A stretch of DNA of 64,000 bases from Viscum album (Eukaryota; Streptophyta; Magnoliopsida; Santalales; Viscaceae). Made by a program: the position numbers and the translations under genes. The stretch covers positions 1,981,716,883 to 1,981,780,882 of the forward strand of contig OY728122.1 of the NCBI GenBank assembly GCA_963277665.1, given 5' to 3'. Below are positions 23,010 through 35,399 of the stretch, piece by piece (position 1 is the stretch's first letter; every line of letters starts with the position of its first letter). Below the pieces are notes generated by a model, which had not been told where the DNA came from, did not search any database, and saw only the letters and a program-made list of their open reading frames with translations.

Positions 23010-23560
23010 AATATAATATTGTGTGGTTATTTAACCAATGAAATCTCTATCTGGATACTACAAGTGGATGTGGCACTGGCCCAAATGTGCCCAGGAGTAA
23101 CAACCCAAAAAACATTGTATTGAGCTATACTAAATTAGGAACTAGTGCATAAAAATGGGATTTGATGGACACCAAGTTTGACACTATTAGGGGATATGCT
23201 TTAGATGATTCACATTCTCTTTATAAACTATGTAACATGCATACAGGAAGATTAAAAATTGTACTACAAAACATTACTGTCATATTTTTAATTATAATAA
23301 GACATTTTAAAATTTTGGAAAAGTGAAGATTGTGTTGTTATCTAAGTAATGAAAAATTTTTCTAGATAATACAAGTTTATTTAGCTCTAGAACAAATGTA
23401 CCTTTGGGTAATAATCCTGGAAACACTGTATTGAGCTACACTCAATTGGGAAAAGGGGTACAAAAATGGGCCTTACAGCACACCTGGATTGATACTAGCG
23501 TCATTTTTGAGGATATAAGAAGAGGTTTTAAAATTTTGGTAAAGTGAATATTTTGTGAGA
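23010..23560. repeat. Imperfect tandem duplication, period about 312 bp
   Basis: GTGTGGTTATTTAACCAATG near 23019 and GTGTTGTTATCTAAGTAATG near 23331 begin two aligned units. Both go on to an ATTGTATTGAGCTA-type word and a CAAAAATGGG-type word in the same order. The lead-in TTTTAAAATTTTGG appears before unit 2 and again near 23530, where a third unit seems to start and break off. No coding reading is visible. Confidence 0.7.
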
Positions 23561-23639
23561 TTCCTTAGAAATATTGAAATATTTGAAATTCATATTTTTT
23601 TATATGATCATATTTAATTAATAGAAATTTTTTATTTTA

Positions 23640-24914
23640 TTTAAAAAAACTTGGTTTCCCATATTTATTACAACGGTAGAATAATTGAGACTGAATATGG
23701 ATGTAGTTATAGTATATGACCAGAAAGAGTTGAGATGATTGGATTGTGTAAACCTTTGGAATCTATTCAAAGAAAAATTCATCCAATGTTAAAATTGATG
23801 GTTAATCAAGTGATAGATTTTATCATATATAGACATCTATAATTTAACGATAGGTTGTGGCATGTATCATTTCCAATAACCGATGAGGATGACTAGGAAC
23901 ACATATTTTCATTGGTTAAGTGCCAACCTAAAAATAAAATGAGGGTGTTGTATTTCACAATAGCTATAATGGATGTTATATCAACATTAGAAGCTGGTCC
24001 ATCACAACTTCATCAAATAATGTCACATCCTCAACACCTCAAGAAGTTCCCTTAGCAATTTTAGTTGTTCCATCATATCCCCAAAACACAGTTTGATATT
24101 CTCAAGTTGTAATTTCTCATATATCAATTGATGTTTCCATGGATAGTTCTATAAGTAATTTAGATATGTTTCCTAATAATTTTGAGGATGATTAAAATTT
24201 AGAACAAGATTATGATAAGGAATTTAAAGAAGAACAAAATTATGAAGAACATTTTGTGCCAACTTATATGAGGTACAATCAACCTTTTAAATATCTTCCA
24301 CCATTGGGATGATGGTTGACCAAAGGCATGACATGCTTGCCACCATTTTATTGGTTAGTTTTTACTCTTAGACAGAACTTCCCATAATTATGGGTGGTCT
24401 AAATCAAGTGATGTATGAAGGTGTTATATATATTAGAAGAGTGTTTTGTAGTAAATAAACAATGAAAACTGTGATAAAACAATATCACATTGAAATACAT
24501 TACAGTTATTTTATGGAAGAGTCAAATAGATATAATAATTTAATCTAGTGTGAAAATATGTTTCAGACTATCATATTTGTTTGTGAGATATAATTGATAA
24601 CAATTTTAACTATTGGCGTATTACTATATTAACTCCACAAAAATGTTTGAACCTAATCTTGTAATATAAAAACTTTTCCTTTGATTTTTAGTTTGTTTCA
24701 ACTATAATTGTTTAAATGATAATACCATATCAAGGTGTTCATGTTATTCCAATGGTGGGTAGAATAAAATAGCTTCTTAGATATCAAATATCTTATTGTA
24801 AGGCATGGGTTTCATGGAGGAAGGATATTATGGACATTTATAGTGATTGTGATGACTCTTATCGAGTTTTACCACAACTTTTGGTCCTTCTACACCATAA
24901 AAATCAAGTTATAC
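23640..24914 (+). pseudogene. MULE transposase N-terminal half
   Basis: Decayed plus-strand reading of a MuDR-family transposase. About 23690-23960 gives a small N-terminal domain ending FPITDEDD. 24400-24590 matches the MuDR DNA-binding domain, with VFCSK, TMKTVIKQYHIEIHYSY and MEESNRY in order. 24791-24913 gives SYCKAWVSW, DIMDIYSDCDDSYRVLPQLL, the conserved SY-KAW and SY-LP boxes. Stops and frameshifts are frequent, and two A+T-rich stretches inside may be introns. The reading breaks at 24914, where a CACTA-like element is inserted, and resumes after 25365. Known role: DDE transposase acting on MULE terminal repeats. Confidence 0.82.
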
Positions 24915-25364
24915 AACTATAAAATGACCCTAAGGCCACACTTCTATAGCCACAGTTCAGAAAACCATGGTTGTAGGTACCCTACATCCATAATTTATGT
25001 AAACCATGCATATAGTAAAAAATATAACCACATTTATATGAAATTTTTGTGGTATGTTATGCAGGAAATGCCAAAAAACATTGTAAATTAGAGGCAATGG
25101 GATACTTTAATGGTTGAGTAAACTGTGTCCATAGCCACCTAAGGACACGATTTTAAACTGCTTTCATAGCCACCCAAGGCCATTTTTTCGAACCGTGGAT
25201 ATATGTACCTAAGGCCATAGTTTAAACTATGGAAATAGACAACTAAGGCCACGATTTCAAACCTTGGTTGTAGGTTGGATACCTACTACAATGGCTATAG
25301 CCACCACGGTTTTGGGACTTATTTCAATTATTTTGAACTATGGAAATAGGTGGATTTTATAGTT
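24915..25364. mobile_element. CACTA-like non-autonomous element inside MULE transposase
   Basis: Bounded by AACTATAAAAT at 24915 and its inverse ATTTTATAGTT ending 25364. The interior carries many short inverted words of the type CCTAAGGCCACGG, AAACCGTGG and GGCTATAG in both orientations, the sub-terminal repeat style of plant CACTA/EnSpm elements. It breaks the transposase reading. The outer base expected to complete CACTA is not preserved, and no clean 3-bp duplication is seen. The open frame at 24843-25091 crosses the boundary and is not a gene. Confidence 0.62.
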
Positions 25365-26850
25365 TCATTATTTATCAGTTACATACTATTGAATATGTTA
25401 ACCAACACAACCAATTTGAACATTTTATGGTTGTGTTTGATATATTTTTTGGGATATTTTTACCATTTTTTGTCTTCTTTTAGATGTTGAAAGTAGTTTA
25501 TACTAATTCATAGAACCTTTATATATGGAAATTATACTGAAACATTATTTATTTCCACATCACAAGATGGTAATAAAGGCCTTATACCTTTGACATTTTC
25601 TATTTTTGATATGGGTAAACTCTAATCATGGATATGGTTCCTATTTTTTCTTAGAGAGTTTGTTATATGCATATAAGGGATTTTTATTATTTAATATCAT
25701 CATCAAGAAATCAAATAGGTAGTACATTATGAGGATCTATCATAGATACCACCCTATTCCCATCATCAATACTATATTTTACACATTTCCAGCAATGTGA
25801 AAAAAATATCAAGGATGATTCAATAAAGAAATCAATCCAAAAAATTGGTATGAATATCCTTTTTGTTTTAAAAAAATAATTATTATAGTTATTATCATAT
25901 GTGTTCATATTAATTCTTGTTTTTTAGTATACGAGACTCCAAAATAAATGATGGGGGAGCATCTCGAATCTATTCATAGAGCTAATCCATAAGTTTATTA
26001 TTACATGATTAAACATCCAAATAATAATTGGCATTGGAATATGATGATGGGAGAATATATGTACATATGAAAACTAAAATCATAGAATGTATAAATGGAG
26101 TTTTAAAGGGAGTTTGAAAATTACCCATAATAAGTAATTAAGAATAATAGATTATATATTAATTAGAAGAGATACAATTATAATAAAATATTATTATAAT
26201 GTATTAAATGTAATTTATAGGTTTTGTAAAAGATACCTTCTATTTCACTATAAATTATTTTTTGGAATGAGGAAAGTTGGGTAAATAGGGTATGAATAGA
26301 GGGTTTTGATATGGTCACTACTTTTAGTGTGATATAGATAGAGATTTTCAAGTGGATGAAACATTTTGAGTCTGTTCATTGGATTGTGTAGAGAAAATAT
26401 TCTAGGTCCCTAAGCCTCGTGATCCTATGACTGGTAGTAGTGGCCATGTATTGATCATTTTATTATAGAAACATTACTTTGATTTTGGTAACTTCCAAGA
26501 ATTATGATATCTTTATGAACATGTGATCGCAGCATGCACTTTGGTATGCTTATATTGGGAGCAATTCGTTGATCTGGTATATCAACTAGAGATTATTAAT
26601 GACTGATATAGTTCTATGCATATTCCTATTAGGGAATGTTATAATTTTGGTCATTCTGATGGCACACCCACACTTCTACCAAACATTACTAGGTTGTGGC
26701 TAAAAGGGAGGAAAAAGTCAGCTGGTATTCAAAATGAGATGGATTGGACTAGTGAATGGGCACCTGTATAGAGGTGAAACATATGCATCCAAGAAGGTCA
26801 CATATAGGCATGTTTCCCTAGACATATAAGGAAATCGCCTCATAGTTTAA
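25365..26850 (+). pseudogene. MULE transposase catalytic region and C-terminal zinc knuckle
   Basis: Continues the transposase. 25500-25690 fits the DDE core start (LY, then a DGN-like block and a G-YG-F box), but the first Asp is not recognisable. 25720-25860 fits the histidine-bearing C/HxxH region weakly. 26085-26120 gives INGVLKG followed by KLPI, the conserved N-LK-AR-LPI box. 26640-26830 gives a clear C-terminus: TPTLLPNITRLWLKGRKK, IQNEMD and a knuckle of the C-ICIQEGH type whose first Cys codon is now TGA. The end near 26850 is approximate. Stops occur throughout. Confidence 0.8.
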
Positions 26851-27370
26851 ACTATTAATGTACTATATTAGTTATTGTAAAAGTTTTCACATGTATTTAT
26901 TTTTTTAAATAATCATCTTTTTTGTTGGAGTAGAATAGTAAATATGGGGTTGAATTTAGTTTCCAAATAAAAATTAATGTTAAATCATTTTGAAACTAAA
27001 ATCCCCAATTTATAAAAATGTCCAGTTAACTAAAACTGTAGAATTCTATAGTCTGATCTTTCAACAATATTCTCAATGAATTTATTAGAACTCAGTTATA
27101 AACAAGTGTGAAAACCATTTATAAATTTTTAAACTAATTTATTGTTTCATATCTATGTTTCTCTATTATTATCTGTAATATTATATCTCCTTTTATCCAC
27201 AGGAATTACTTTCACTTAAAATTAACTCCATCTCAGAGTATACATATGGTCACTTGAAAAAACATGCATCATTATTATGAAAAACAAACATAATAATTTA
27301 TACAAAATCATAAAACCAAGTATGAGTTATATAGGTGTTGACATTAATAACATATTATTCATACATTTAG
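26851..27370. other. MULE spacer between transposase and PMD frame
   Basis: A+T-rich, with no coding reading on either strand. It would hold the terminator of the transposase gene and the promoter of the PMD gene if both were separate units. No clear TATA box or poly(A) signal can be singled out in such A+T-rich sequence. Confidence 0.4.
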
Positions 27371-27915
27371 ATGGACCAACCTCTATTATCTTCCCAGGAG
27401 TCTCACATGTTGCGTAATGTGTTATAACTGGGACCTGTTAGACATATTTGTATTCAGATATCACATAATTATTATCACAATTCACCTCTAGTGTCTATTT
27501 TTCCATACCTCATACATGCTTGATTTTAAGGAGTCACTATTAGAGGCTTCAAGACCATTGATAACCATTTGATTGTTTCACTGGTTGACATATGGCTGGT
27601 AGAGACATGCACATTTCATCTCCCTCAGGGAGATATGAACATTACTTTAGAGGATATTGCCTACATGATCAGTCTATTCATCCAGAAATATGTAGTTATG
27701 GGTGAAACTATTGGCGACTAGTGTATGTCCATACATTGTCTTCTATGTGTTGACGTTGTCGGCATAACGCATGTCTTCTAGGGTTCTCTCTTGCGCATGG
27801 GGTGGCTTGATGAGAATTTCATTTTCATTCCTGATAATGTAGAATAGGAGATACTTATTCATCACACACATTCATATATTATGTGACTGATCAGAGGAAT
27901 GTTGCATGTGGACAA
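27371..27915 (+). pseudogene. Plant mobile domain (PMD) frame, left copy
   Basis: ATG at 27371 opens MDQPLLSSQESHMLRNV, the usual PMD N-terminus. After a stop the reading gives GFKTIDNHLIVSLVDIW, then CTFHLPQGDMNITLEDIA, the hallmark THTFHLP-GE-TITL-D box, and CVDVVGITH. PMD proteins include MAIN and MAIN-LIKE1 of Arabidopsis, nuclear factors affecting silencing and genome stability, and many relatives inside transposons. At least four stops interrupt this copy. It is cut at 27915 by the copia LTR. The segment from about 27485 to 27915 is repeated at 42135-42565. Confidence 0.85.
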
Positions 27916-29858
27916 TGTAGGATCCAGGTGTAGTGAAAGCGCGGTTGGTCCGATGCCCAACTTTAAATTTTACAATGATCAATGATTATTCTAGGATTAA
28001 TACTAATATGAATGCCAGTATCCACAGAATAAAATAAATGATTTAGATAAAGAAAAAAGAGTCTCAAAACCATGAGAGAGGATGGACATATTCTGTCTAT
28101 TATTAATTAAATTAAATTAATGAATTACCTCAAAGGTGATTCTTTATTCGTTGATGCATTCAACCATGGCTCTGAGGTTCGTCTTTGATGTGATGTATAA
28201 TCCATGGATATTATTCCACTAGAGGTAATCAACACATGCTCCATGTATCTATGTACATCGCCGAAGGAGTCTTCAGGTGATACCATGGAAGATCCTTTCA
28301 CTTCTGATGTCTAACTTTGATCGCCTTGATAATTGCTTCCAAAGCATTCTCTTAGATCCTATGGATGAATATGTCTCATATTCTTGAGAGAGTTCTAGGA
28401 TGGGGAAGAGTTCTCTAGGCTCGAGATCTTTTCACCAAGGATGTGGTGCACACAAATTTTGGTTAGCTGGTGGAATGACCCATTGGATAATTTGAGAATA
28501 ATAACATATCAGGGAATTCCATTCAAAATTTAATAATAAATAATTAGCATAAGTGTCGTTACTTATTTTATTATTCCATGTGAAACCCCATGTCAAATAA
28601 TAATAGTAATTCTATTATTTCCATGACATGTGCTTAACTTACACATTATATTTAAATATTATTTAACCAGAAAATATTTACTATTATTTCTCACCAGAAC
28701 CATAACTTGGTCCACCAATCCTCTTCAATATTTACAAAGACTTGAATAATGAATATTTATTTATTAAATAAATATAACTACATTATTCTCTGATAAATAA
28801 ATATTTCATTCGTAATATGTTCTCTCAAATAATTAGAGATGAAATAAAGGAGATCATTCAATCTTGAATTATTATTAAACCACAACTGAGAATAATATTT
28901 ATTAAAATTGTTAAATAATAAATAATTTAACTGAGATACTGGCTACACTTAGTGTATGACCCTCTAGGACTCTTTCTCATTGGAATTAGGTGGGCTTGCC
29001 TAAAGTCCAATATTACTATCTAGTAATGGGTCAAGGCACCCAAGAGAAAGAATTTGATGTCACAATGACATGTCACCTCCTACGAATTCATACCATGTAA
29101 TATAATCCCTTTGTCCTGATATCTCCAATTAAGAAGGTTGCATCCAAGTGTTGTCAACTCATGCGCTCAATTTCTAATTCTTTGACATCCTGGAATTAAA
29201 CTTTCCTAGAGAACAATATAGACATGAATTTAGTTAGGCTTTATATTTCCATCAAAGGTCCTGAGATATCTACTTCCATAGAAGTGACAAATCCTTTCTC
29301 GCATTATACATTAATGTAGTATTACTTATGATGCACCCAAAATATCATACCTCATCATGAACATTTGTCATCATAGTTATAGTCAATACATCAAAGTGAA
29401 CAAGTCATAATACCCATTAATAATAGTCTTAAATTCTACAGACCAATACACACAATTGTAGATTAGAACCTCCAATGACACTTATGATATTGGTTTCCTA
29501 TGGGCATGACTTGTTTTCATAATATCCTCTTGGATATTATCAAGGGTACACACCATGAGAAGGTGCCTCAAATTTTCATGATTACCCACCCCTGATAGCC
29601 TATATCATTTGTTTCCCTTCAAATGATATCATCCGTACATAGAACATATATTCAAGAATAGTGTCATGGAACTTTCGGGTTCTCATCATAGCAGGGTTTT
29701 GCTATGACCTTTGACAACTATTCTTAGGACATTACCACATACTAGGTCATCCATAAGAACAGTCATGATTTAATAAGGAGTTGATTAATATTTATCCAAT
29801 AAATACAGGTTTATCATAAAGTAAAGATAAGTTGGTTCTTATGGAACCTACTTCAATA
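27916..29858 (-). repeat. Copia LTR, left (3' LTR of body 1)
   Basis: Starts TGTAGGATCC and ends CTTCAATA, followed by a pyrimidine-rich GAATCCCACTTG (polypurine tract on minus). It aligns with 40189-42123 end to end. Shared landmarks include GATGCCCAACTTTAAATTT near the start and GTGTCATGGAACTT near the end. Confidence 0.88.
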
Positions 29859-29871
29859 GAATCCCACTTGA
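29859..29871 (-). promoter_or_regulatory. Polypurine tract of copia body 1
   Basis: The minus strand reads TCAAGTGGGATTC next to the LTR. The equivalent site of body 2 (35267-35279) is AAAGGGGGATTC on minus, so this one has lost two of its guanines. Confidence 0.6.
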
Positions 29872-29989
29872 ACTAGAGCCAATTGTTAACAACTTTTTGT
29901 CTGATAGCTCTCACATGATATTCATGCTTCTGCAGAGATAGGGATTTAGTCAAGGGGACCACCAGACTCTCTTCTGTGGAAACTCTAGT

Positions 29990-30600
29990 CACTAAAACTT
30001 CACCCCCTTAATAGAAATCACTCAAGAGGTGATACTTTTGGAGTATGTGCTTTGTTAGTTGATTTGAACTTGGATCCTTTTAAAGAGTCACCACTTCAGT
30101 ATTATCATAATATAATGTAATGGGATCCATACCGCTATGTACCACATCAAACTCCTGGACAAAAATATAAATACAGGAAGCTTCCATGGGTGAATCAGAA
30201 GCCACTATATATTCGAAATACATTGTAGAATCAGTGAAAATTGGCTACTTTGAACTCTTACAGCTCACAGATCCTCAATTGAGACATAAAACATATCCTG
30301 ATTACAACTTCAGATCATTTTGATCTGTCTGAAAACTAGCATTTGCATACCCTTTGATGACAAGATCCTGATCTCCTCCGTACACCCAGAACAAATCCTT
30401 AGTCCTTCTCAGATACTTAAGTATAGTCTTGATAGCATTCCAATGTTTTTCTCCAAGATCTGCTTCAAATATTCTTACCATGCTCCATGCATAGGAAAAA
30501 TCATGTATGGTACATAACATGGAATACATAAAATATCCAATCGCTGAAGTGTATAGAATCTTACTCATCCTATCTTTCTCATGTTGTTCTTAGGGACACA
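29990..30600 (-). pseudogene. Copia RNase H and RT thumb, body 1
   Basis: The open part 30568-30302 reads MSKILYTSAIGYFMYSMLCT, then KHWNAIKTILKYLRRTKD and IKGYANASFQTD. These are the RT-RNase H junction boxes of Ty1/copia (normally W-A-K-ILRYLKGT and GYTDASF). The RNase H Asp in GYxDAS reads Asn here (GYANAS). Beyond 30302 the reading breaks into stops but can be followed to about 30000. It parallels 35400-36010 in body 2. Confidence 0.85.
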
Positions 30601-31470
30601 TTTTATTGGAAATTTGTATACCATGTGACACTGGAACCAATCCTATCTTGGATTGTTCCTTACTAACTCTATTTTGTATCTATTCAATGTATGTAATTTT
30701 ACTTAGTCTAAGAAACCTCTTGGATCTATCATGAATGATCTTGATCCCTAGAATGAAGGTGGATTCTCCTAAGTCCTTCATAGAGAATCACTTGTTTAAC
30801 ATTTCCATGACTAAGTTCAATACTGTTATGTCATTTCCAGTAATCAATATGTCATCAACACACACTACTAGGATAATTACTGAATTCCCATTAAACCACT
30901 TGTAAACACATGGATCACATTCATTCTTAATGAAACCAAATTATCTTATGGAATAATTTAGTCAACTGTTCCTTGACCCGGATGCTTCATTTAATACATA
31001 AATGGATCTATACAACTTACATACCCTTTCAGAATCACCTGGGTGTCACAAATCCTTCTGGTTGTCTTATATAGACATCTTTCTGAAGGTTCCTGTTAAG
31101 GAATGCAGTTTTAACATCCATCCTCCAAATCTCATAGTCAATGAAAGATGCTATGGAAAGTATTATTCATATTGATTTAAACATGTAAACTTGTGAAAAT
31201 GTTTCATTATAGTTAAATACTTGATGATATTTAAAACTATTTTCTACTAGCCTTTCTTTATAGGTTACAACTTGACCTTTCATGTCCTATTTCTTCTTGA
31301 ATACCATTTTACACCTAGCAGTCATTACATCAATTGGCATATCAACCAGAACCCATACTTGGTTTTGATACATGGAATCCATCTCAAAATTCATAGCTTC
31401 TATATATATTGTATCTTCTAAGATCTCTACTGCTTCCTTGTAGGAGAGAGGTTCATCATTTTCCAACAAT
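30601..31470 (-). pseudogene. Copia reverse transcriptase, body 1
   Basis: Opens with EPLSYKEAVEILED, AMNFEMDSMYQNQVWVLVDMP (31469-31287), the start of the copia RT domain. The catalytic box at 30845-30862 reads CVDDILITG, with both aspartates kept. Stops and frameshifts lie between. Sequence parallels 36000-36860 closely enough that the two bodies clearly belong to one family. Confidence 0.84.
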
Positions 31471-31639
31471 AATGAGTCATCATCCTTAGTGACAAGGAAA
31501 CCATATCTCTCTGGTTCCCTTACCTCTATTTTACTCCAATGCAGTACCTATGTTTTAGGAACTACCTCTTCCACAGGTACCTGTAGAACTTGTTCCTATA
31601 CTAAATATGGTTTATCTTGATCATCAACTTCATAAAAGT

Positions 31640-32570
31640 CAATATTTCTCTCACAATCCTTTTTGAATATGTGCTCCCTCTCAAAAAATATTTCATCTCA
31701 AGTAATAGTAAATTTATTATCTGAAGGGTTGTATAGGATGTATCCCTTTGCTTCCTTGGGATACCCTATAAAGACACACATCATGCCCCAGGGTGATATA
31801 TTGTTTCCTGATAAATCCTTGACAAATGTCTTGTATCCCCATACACGTGTATGAAAAAAAGTGGGTTTCTGTCCACTTCATAGCTCTAAGGGAATCCCAT
31901 TTTCCGCAATAGTTAGTACTTGGTTTAATTTATATGCCATAGTTTGTAATGAATATCCCCAAAAAGATAATGTAATATCATCATGACTCTTCATCGACCT
32001 TACCATGTACAATAAGGAATGGTTTTTCCTTTCACTAACACCATTCCACAGTGGTGTATAAGGTGGGGTGAGTTGAGATAGAGTCCCAGACTCACGTAAA
32101 ATGTCGATGAACTCTTGGTTAAGATATTCTCCACCTCAATACAATCAAATCCTCTTTATCTTCTTACCAATATTATTTTCTACTTCATTATTGAATTCCT
32201 TTAATTACTCAAGGGACGTCGACTTATACCTCACTAATTAAATATAGCCATATCTACTCAATTCATCATTAAATGTTATGAAGTAAGAATATCCACCTAT
32301 AACTTCTACTGGATATGGTCAACATAGGTTAGTGTGTACCAATCCTAGAATCTCTATGGAACTTTCACCCTGTCCACAAAATGGTGGTTTGGTCATTTTT
32401 CCTTGTAAACAAGTGTGACATATATCAAGTGGTTTTAGCTCAGAAGAGTCTAAATAACCATCTTGACATAGATATTTCAAATTCTTCTAGTTTACATGAC
32501 TGAGATGGTGATGCCACAACTGGGTGTTGTATGAGTCATGTGAACTTGGTTTTTTATCAATTTCCAACAC
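31640..32570 (-). pseudogene. Copia integrase with GAG-pre-integrase segment, body 1
   Basis: Minus-strand reading equivalent to the better preserved 36990-37990 of body 2. It includes the GAG-pre-integrase words around 32400-32560, the core with YLINxFG-like decay, and the C-terminal GYPKEAKGY-type box near 31730-31770. Open pieces are short and in several frames. An integrase of this class makes 5-bp duplications. Confidence 0.75.
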
Positions 32571-32649
32571 TTGGTTCTCGTAATTTAATACATACAGACC
32601 GTTATTTAAATTTTCAATACTATAACATATGTTGTCCTTTTAAAAGTAA

Positions 32650-33740
32650 CAACATTTATTTCCGAACATGAAAATAATTCCATATGTATCTAAAATTGAT
32701 ATAGAAATTATGTTCTTGGTAACACTATATACATAAAAATAATATCCATGTAAAATCGAAATCATTCCCACCAGAAATGTGAAGTGGTAGTCACCAATGG
32801 AAAGAGCATCCAGCCTCACACCATTGGCAGCTTACAGATGCACCTCTCCTCTATAAATTTTCCGGAATCTAATGGTCATGGAATTTGAATACATATATGA
32901 TCCCCACAAGCTATATTTAATACACAATTTGTAGAAATGGAAATATTTCATTTGATAACGAACACACCTTTGTCTTCCCCTTGCCACTGGGTGTAGTTCC
33001 TCCTCCAGTGTCCTGACTTGCCACATGCAAAGCATACTGCTTCCTTTTACATGCCTTTAATATGGATCTTATTCTACTTGGTCAGACGGTGCTCAGAGGC
33101 TTTAAGTTTTTTATAAATATTATTCTCCTTTGTCTTGTCCTTCCTATTCACCATAAAGACTATAGGTTTTCCAAGCCCCATGTCCTTGTCAACATGGTGA
33201 ATCAAGTTTAAAAGCTCTGATAGACTCTTCTCATTGTTTCTCATATTATAATTCACAATAAAACTAGATAAGGTCTTAGGTAGGGATGATAGTATGAGAT
33301 ATATATGAAACTAATCCAGGAATTTGATCCATAAGATGTCCAGATGATCAATGTAGACAATACATTTGACTGTATGTGCTTCAACTGGCGTAGACTCTCC
33401 AAGATTAGTGGTGAACAAAGAATTGGAGATCTCATACCTCTCATGTCTCTCCCTCTCTTAATAGAGATCTTGAAGGTGATACATCATTCTATAAGCATCC
33501 CTTTCCTCATGTTTCTTCAAGTCCTCATTGGTCATGGAAGATAGCATGAGGTACTGAACATATGTAGTGTCATTCAAATGTTTCTCTTACATTGATAGTT
33601 CCTCATCACTCGCCTCGTTTCCATATGCAACTGGTAAAGGCTCTTCCAGTACATAAAGTTTCCTCTCATGGAGAAGGATAACCCAAATCCTCATTTTCCA
33701 CTCCTATAAATTAGTACCAGTGGGAAGGTTTTTCTTCTAG
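32650..33740 (-). pseudogene. Copia protease and gag with zinc knuckle, body 1
   Basis: Near 33030 the minus strand reads CFACGKSGHWRRNY, a CX2CX4HX4C knuckle whose last Cys is Tyr. Protease-region sequence follows to about 32650. Upstream, 33256-33074 gives MRNNEKSLSELLNLIHHVDK, and sequence up to 33740 is the gag body (UBN2-type), as in the longer open stretch 38951-38571 of body 2. All parts are frameshifted. Confidence 0.78.
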
Positions 33741-35221
33741 AGTATGGATCACAATGATATGATTGGTGTTATTTTTTATGTTGTTCCTACAAGTAAGATG
33801 AATAGAGTTTTAGTACATTATCTTGATAAATATAAACAAATTAATTAATTAATATTTATTAGTCTCTCACTATTTTATAGAAACCTAATATCCCTCACCA
33901 TTGGATTCAAAATATCCTGTTTCTTGGACATTCTAGAGGCAAGTATCCATATTACCCATTCACATTACCCCAACTATGGTTGGTCAAAAAACTTGAAAGG
34001 TTTTAGGTAGGCATTCCAAATACCAAATATATTAACTCACAACTCCTTGATTTGTTGAATGGACTCCCTAATCCTGAAATCCTTAATTTTGGATTTCCTC
34101 AAACGTTTCCTCTCAGTTGCACCATATCCTGCTTGGGAAATCAACCCTTAATGTAAACTAAGTTAAGTCAACCCAAAACCTCATATTATAATTCCATCAT
34201 AATTTAAAGAACCCCAACTAGGGTTGTTCAAGCACTTTGAACTATGGTTCAATTCTAACTGAAGTAATGGAAGGCTATACTGACTTAATATTTATTTGAG
34301 AGATTTTATCCATTATGCGTAAATTTCCACATATTATATTTTCACATGCGTGTAAATATTAAGTGGGATATACATAAGTGATTAACCATGTATAGATAAT
34401 ATTTATGCATAAGCCATTTTATTTTAGTCCCATCTTGTATTCTTATTAGTTCATTAATTATGAGATCTTGTTAAACATCCATAATGAATAACCATACAAC
34501 TGAGAGAAATAAATAGTATATGATCAGGAGATTTACTATTGGTTAGTTTATCTAGTGTCTGATAAAAAAACCCTAACTTAGGAGAGAAACACCTTGAACC
34601 ATTTAAGGTTTGTGTTTAGAGATTTCCACTTGTCCACCATTGTATCTCCTTGGATTTCTTTCCCCTTAACTCCTAACATGAACCACCTACACTATCTAAG
34701 GAGATCCATCAATTAAATATGATTTTAACTCATATGCAGTTGAAAGGTAAAACATTTTTTACCTAAAAGAAACCATGGGAACACATGCCCCAAATATTAA
34801 TGAGGAGAAGGAACGCATGCCAACAATTTTAATTTAACAAATAAATTAAAAGGTAACCAACCACATAAAAAGGTATGGTCTATCTCGTGATCATCCACAC
34901 ACAGGAAACAAATTACACAATTAATAAAAATAGCATTCGATTATTTAAAATTTCTTATTAAAATAAATTATGCTTGAATCAATTAATCATTATCATTAAT
35001 TAATCAATCCTTTTTATCTCAATACTTTTCTAAATTTCCTTGAGATTATCATCTATAACTTCGTATATAACTTGTACCTTGGAGGAAATTAGGTGAATAA
35101 TAATCCAAAACTACCCAACATGTATTATACTTGTATACACTTTATTCTTTGTGAAATTTAGCAACCATGCAGAATTATAATTGTAATTAAACTCATGAAT
35201 GATATGCATATCCTTGAAGAT
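33741..35221 (-). other. Leader of copia body 1, truncated
   Basis: About 1.5 kb of A+T-rich leader with no coding reading. Its last part (35100-35221) matches 39222-39352 in the leader of body 2. The remaining leader, the primer-binding site and almost all of the LTR that should follow are missing; the sequence jumps at ATTAAAGTAAAG into the last 45 bases of an LTR. Confidence 0.65.
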
Positions 35222-35266
35222 TAAACAGATATTAATTAAAGTAAAGATAATTTTGTTTCTAGGGAA
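35222..35266 (-). repeat. Residual 45 bp of the middle copia LTR
   Basis: GTAAAGATAATTTTG... to CTCCAATA matches the last 45 bases of the left LTR (29816-29858 region) and is followed by the polypurine tract GAATCCCCCTTT. It shows that a third LTR once separated the two bodies. Confidence 0.75.
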
Positions 35267-35399
35267 CCTACTCCAATAGAATCCCCCTTTAACTAGAGCA
35301 AACTACTAAAAACCTTCAGTCTGCTAGCTCTCACATGATATTCATGCTTCTGCTGAGATAAGGCTTTAGTCAAAGGGTGCACCACATTCTCTTCTGTGG

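Noticed and set aside
24843..25091. 82-codon plus frame
   Set aside because: It begins in transposase sequence in the wrong frame and crosses the left boundary of the CACTA-like element.
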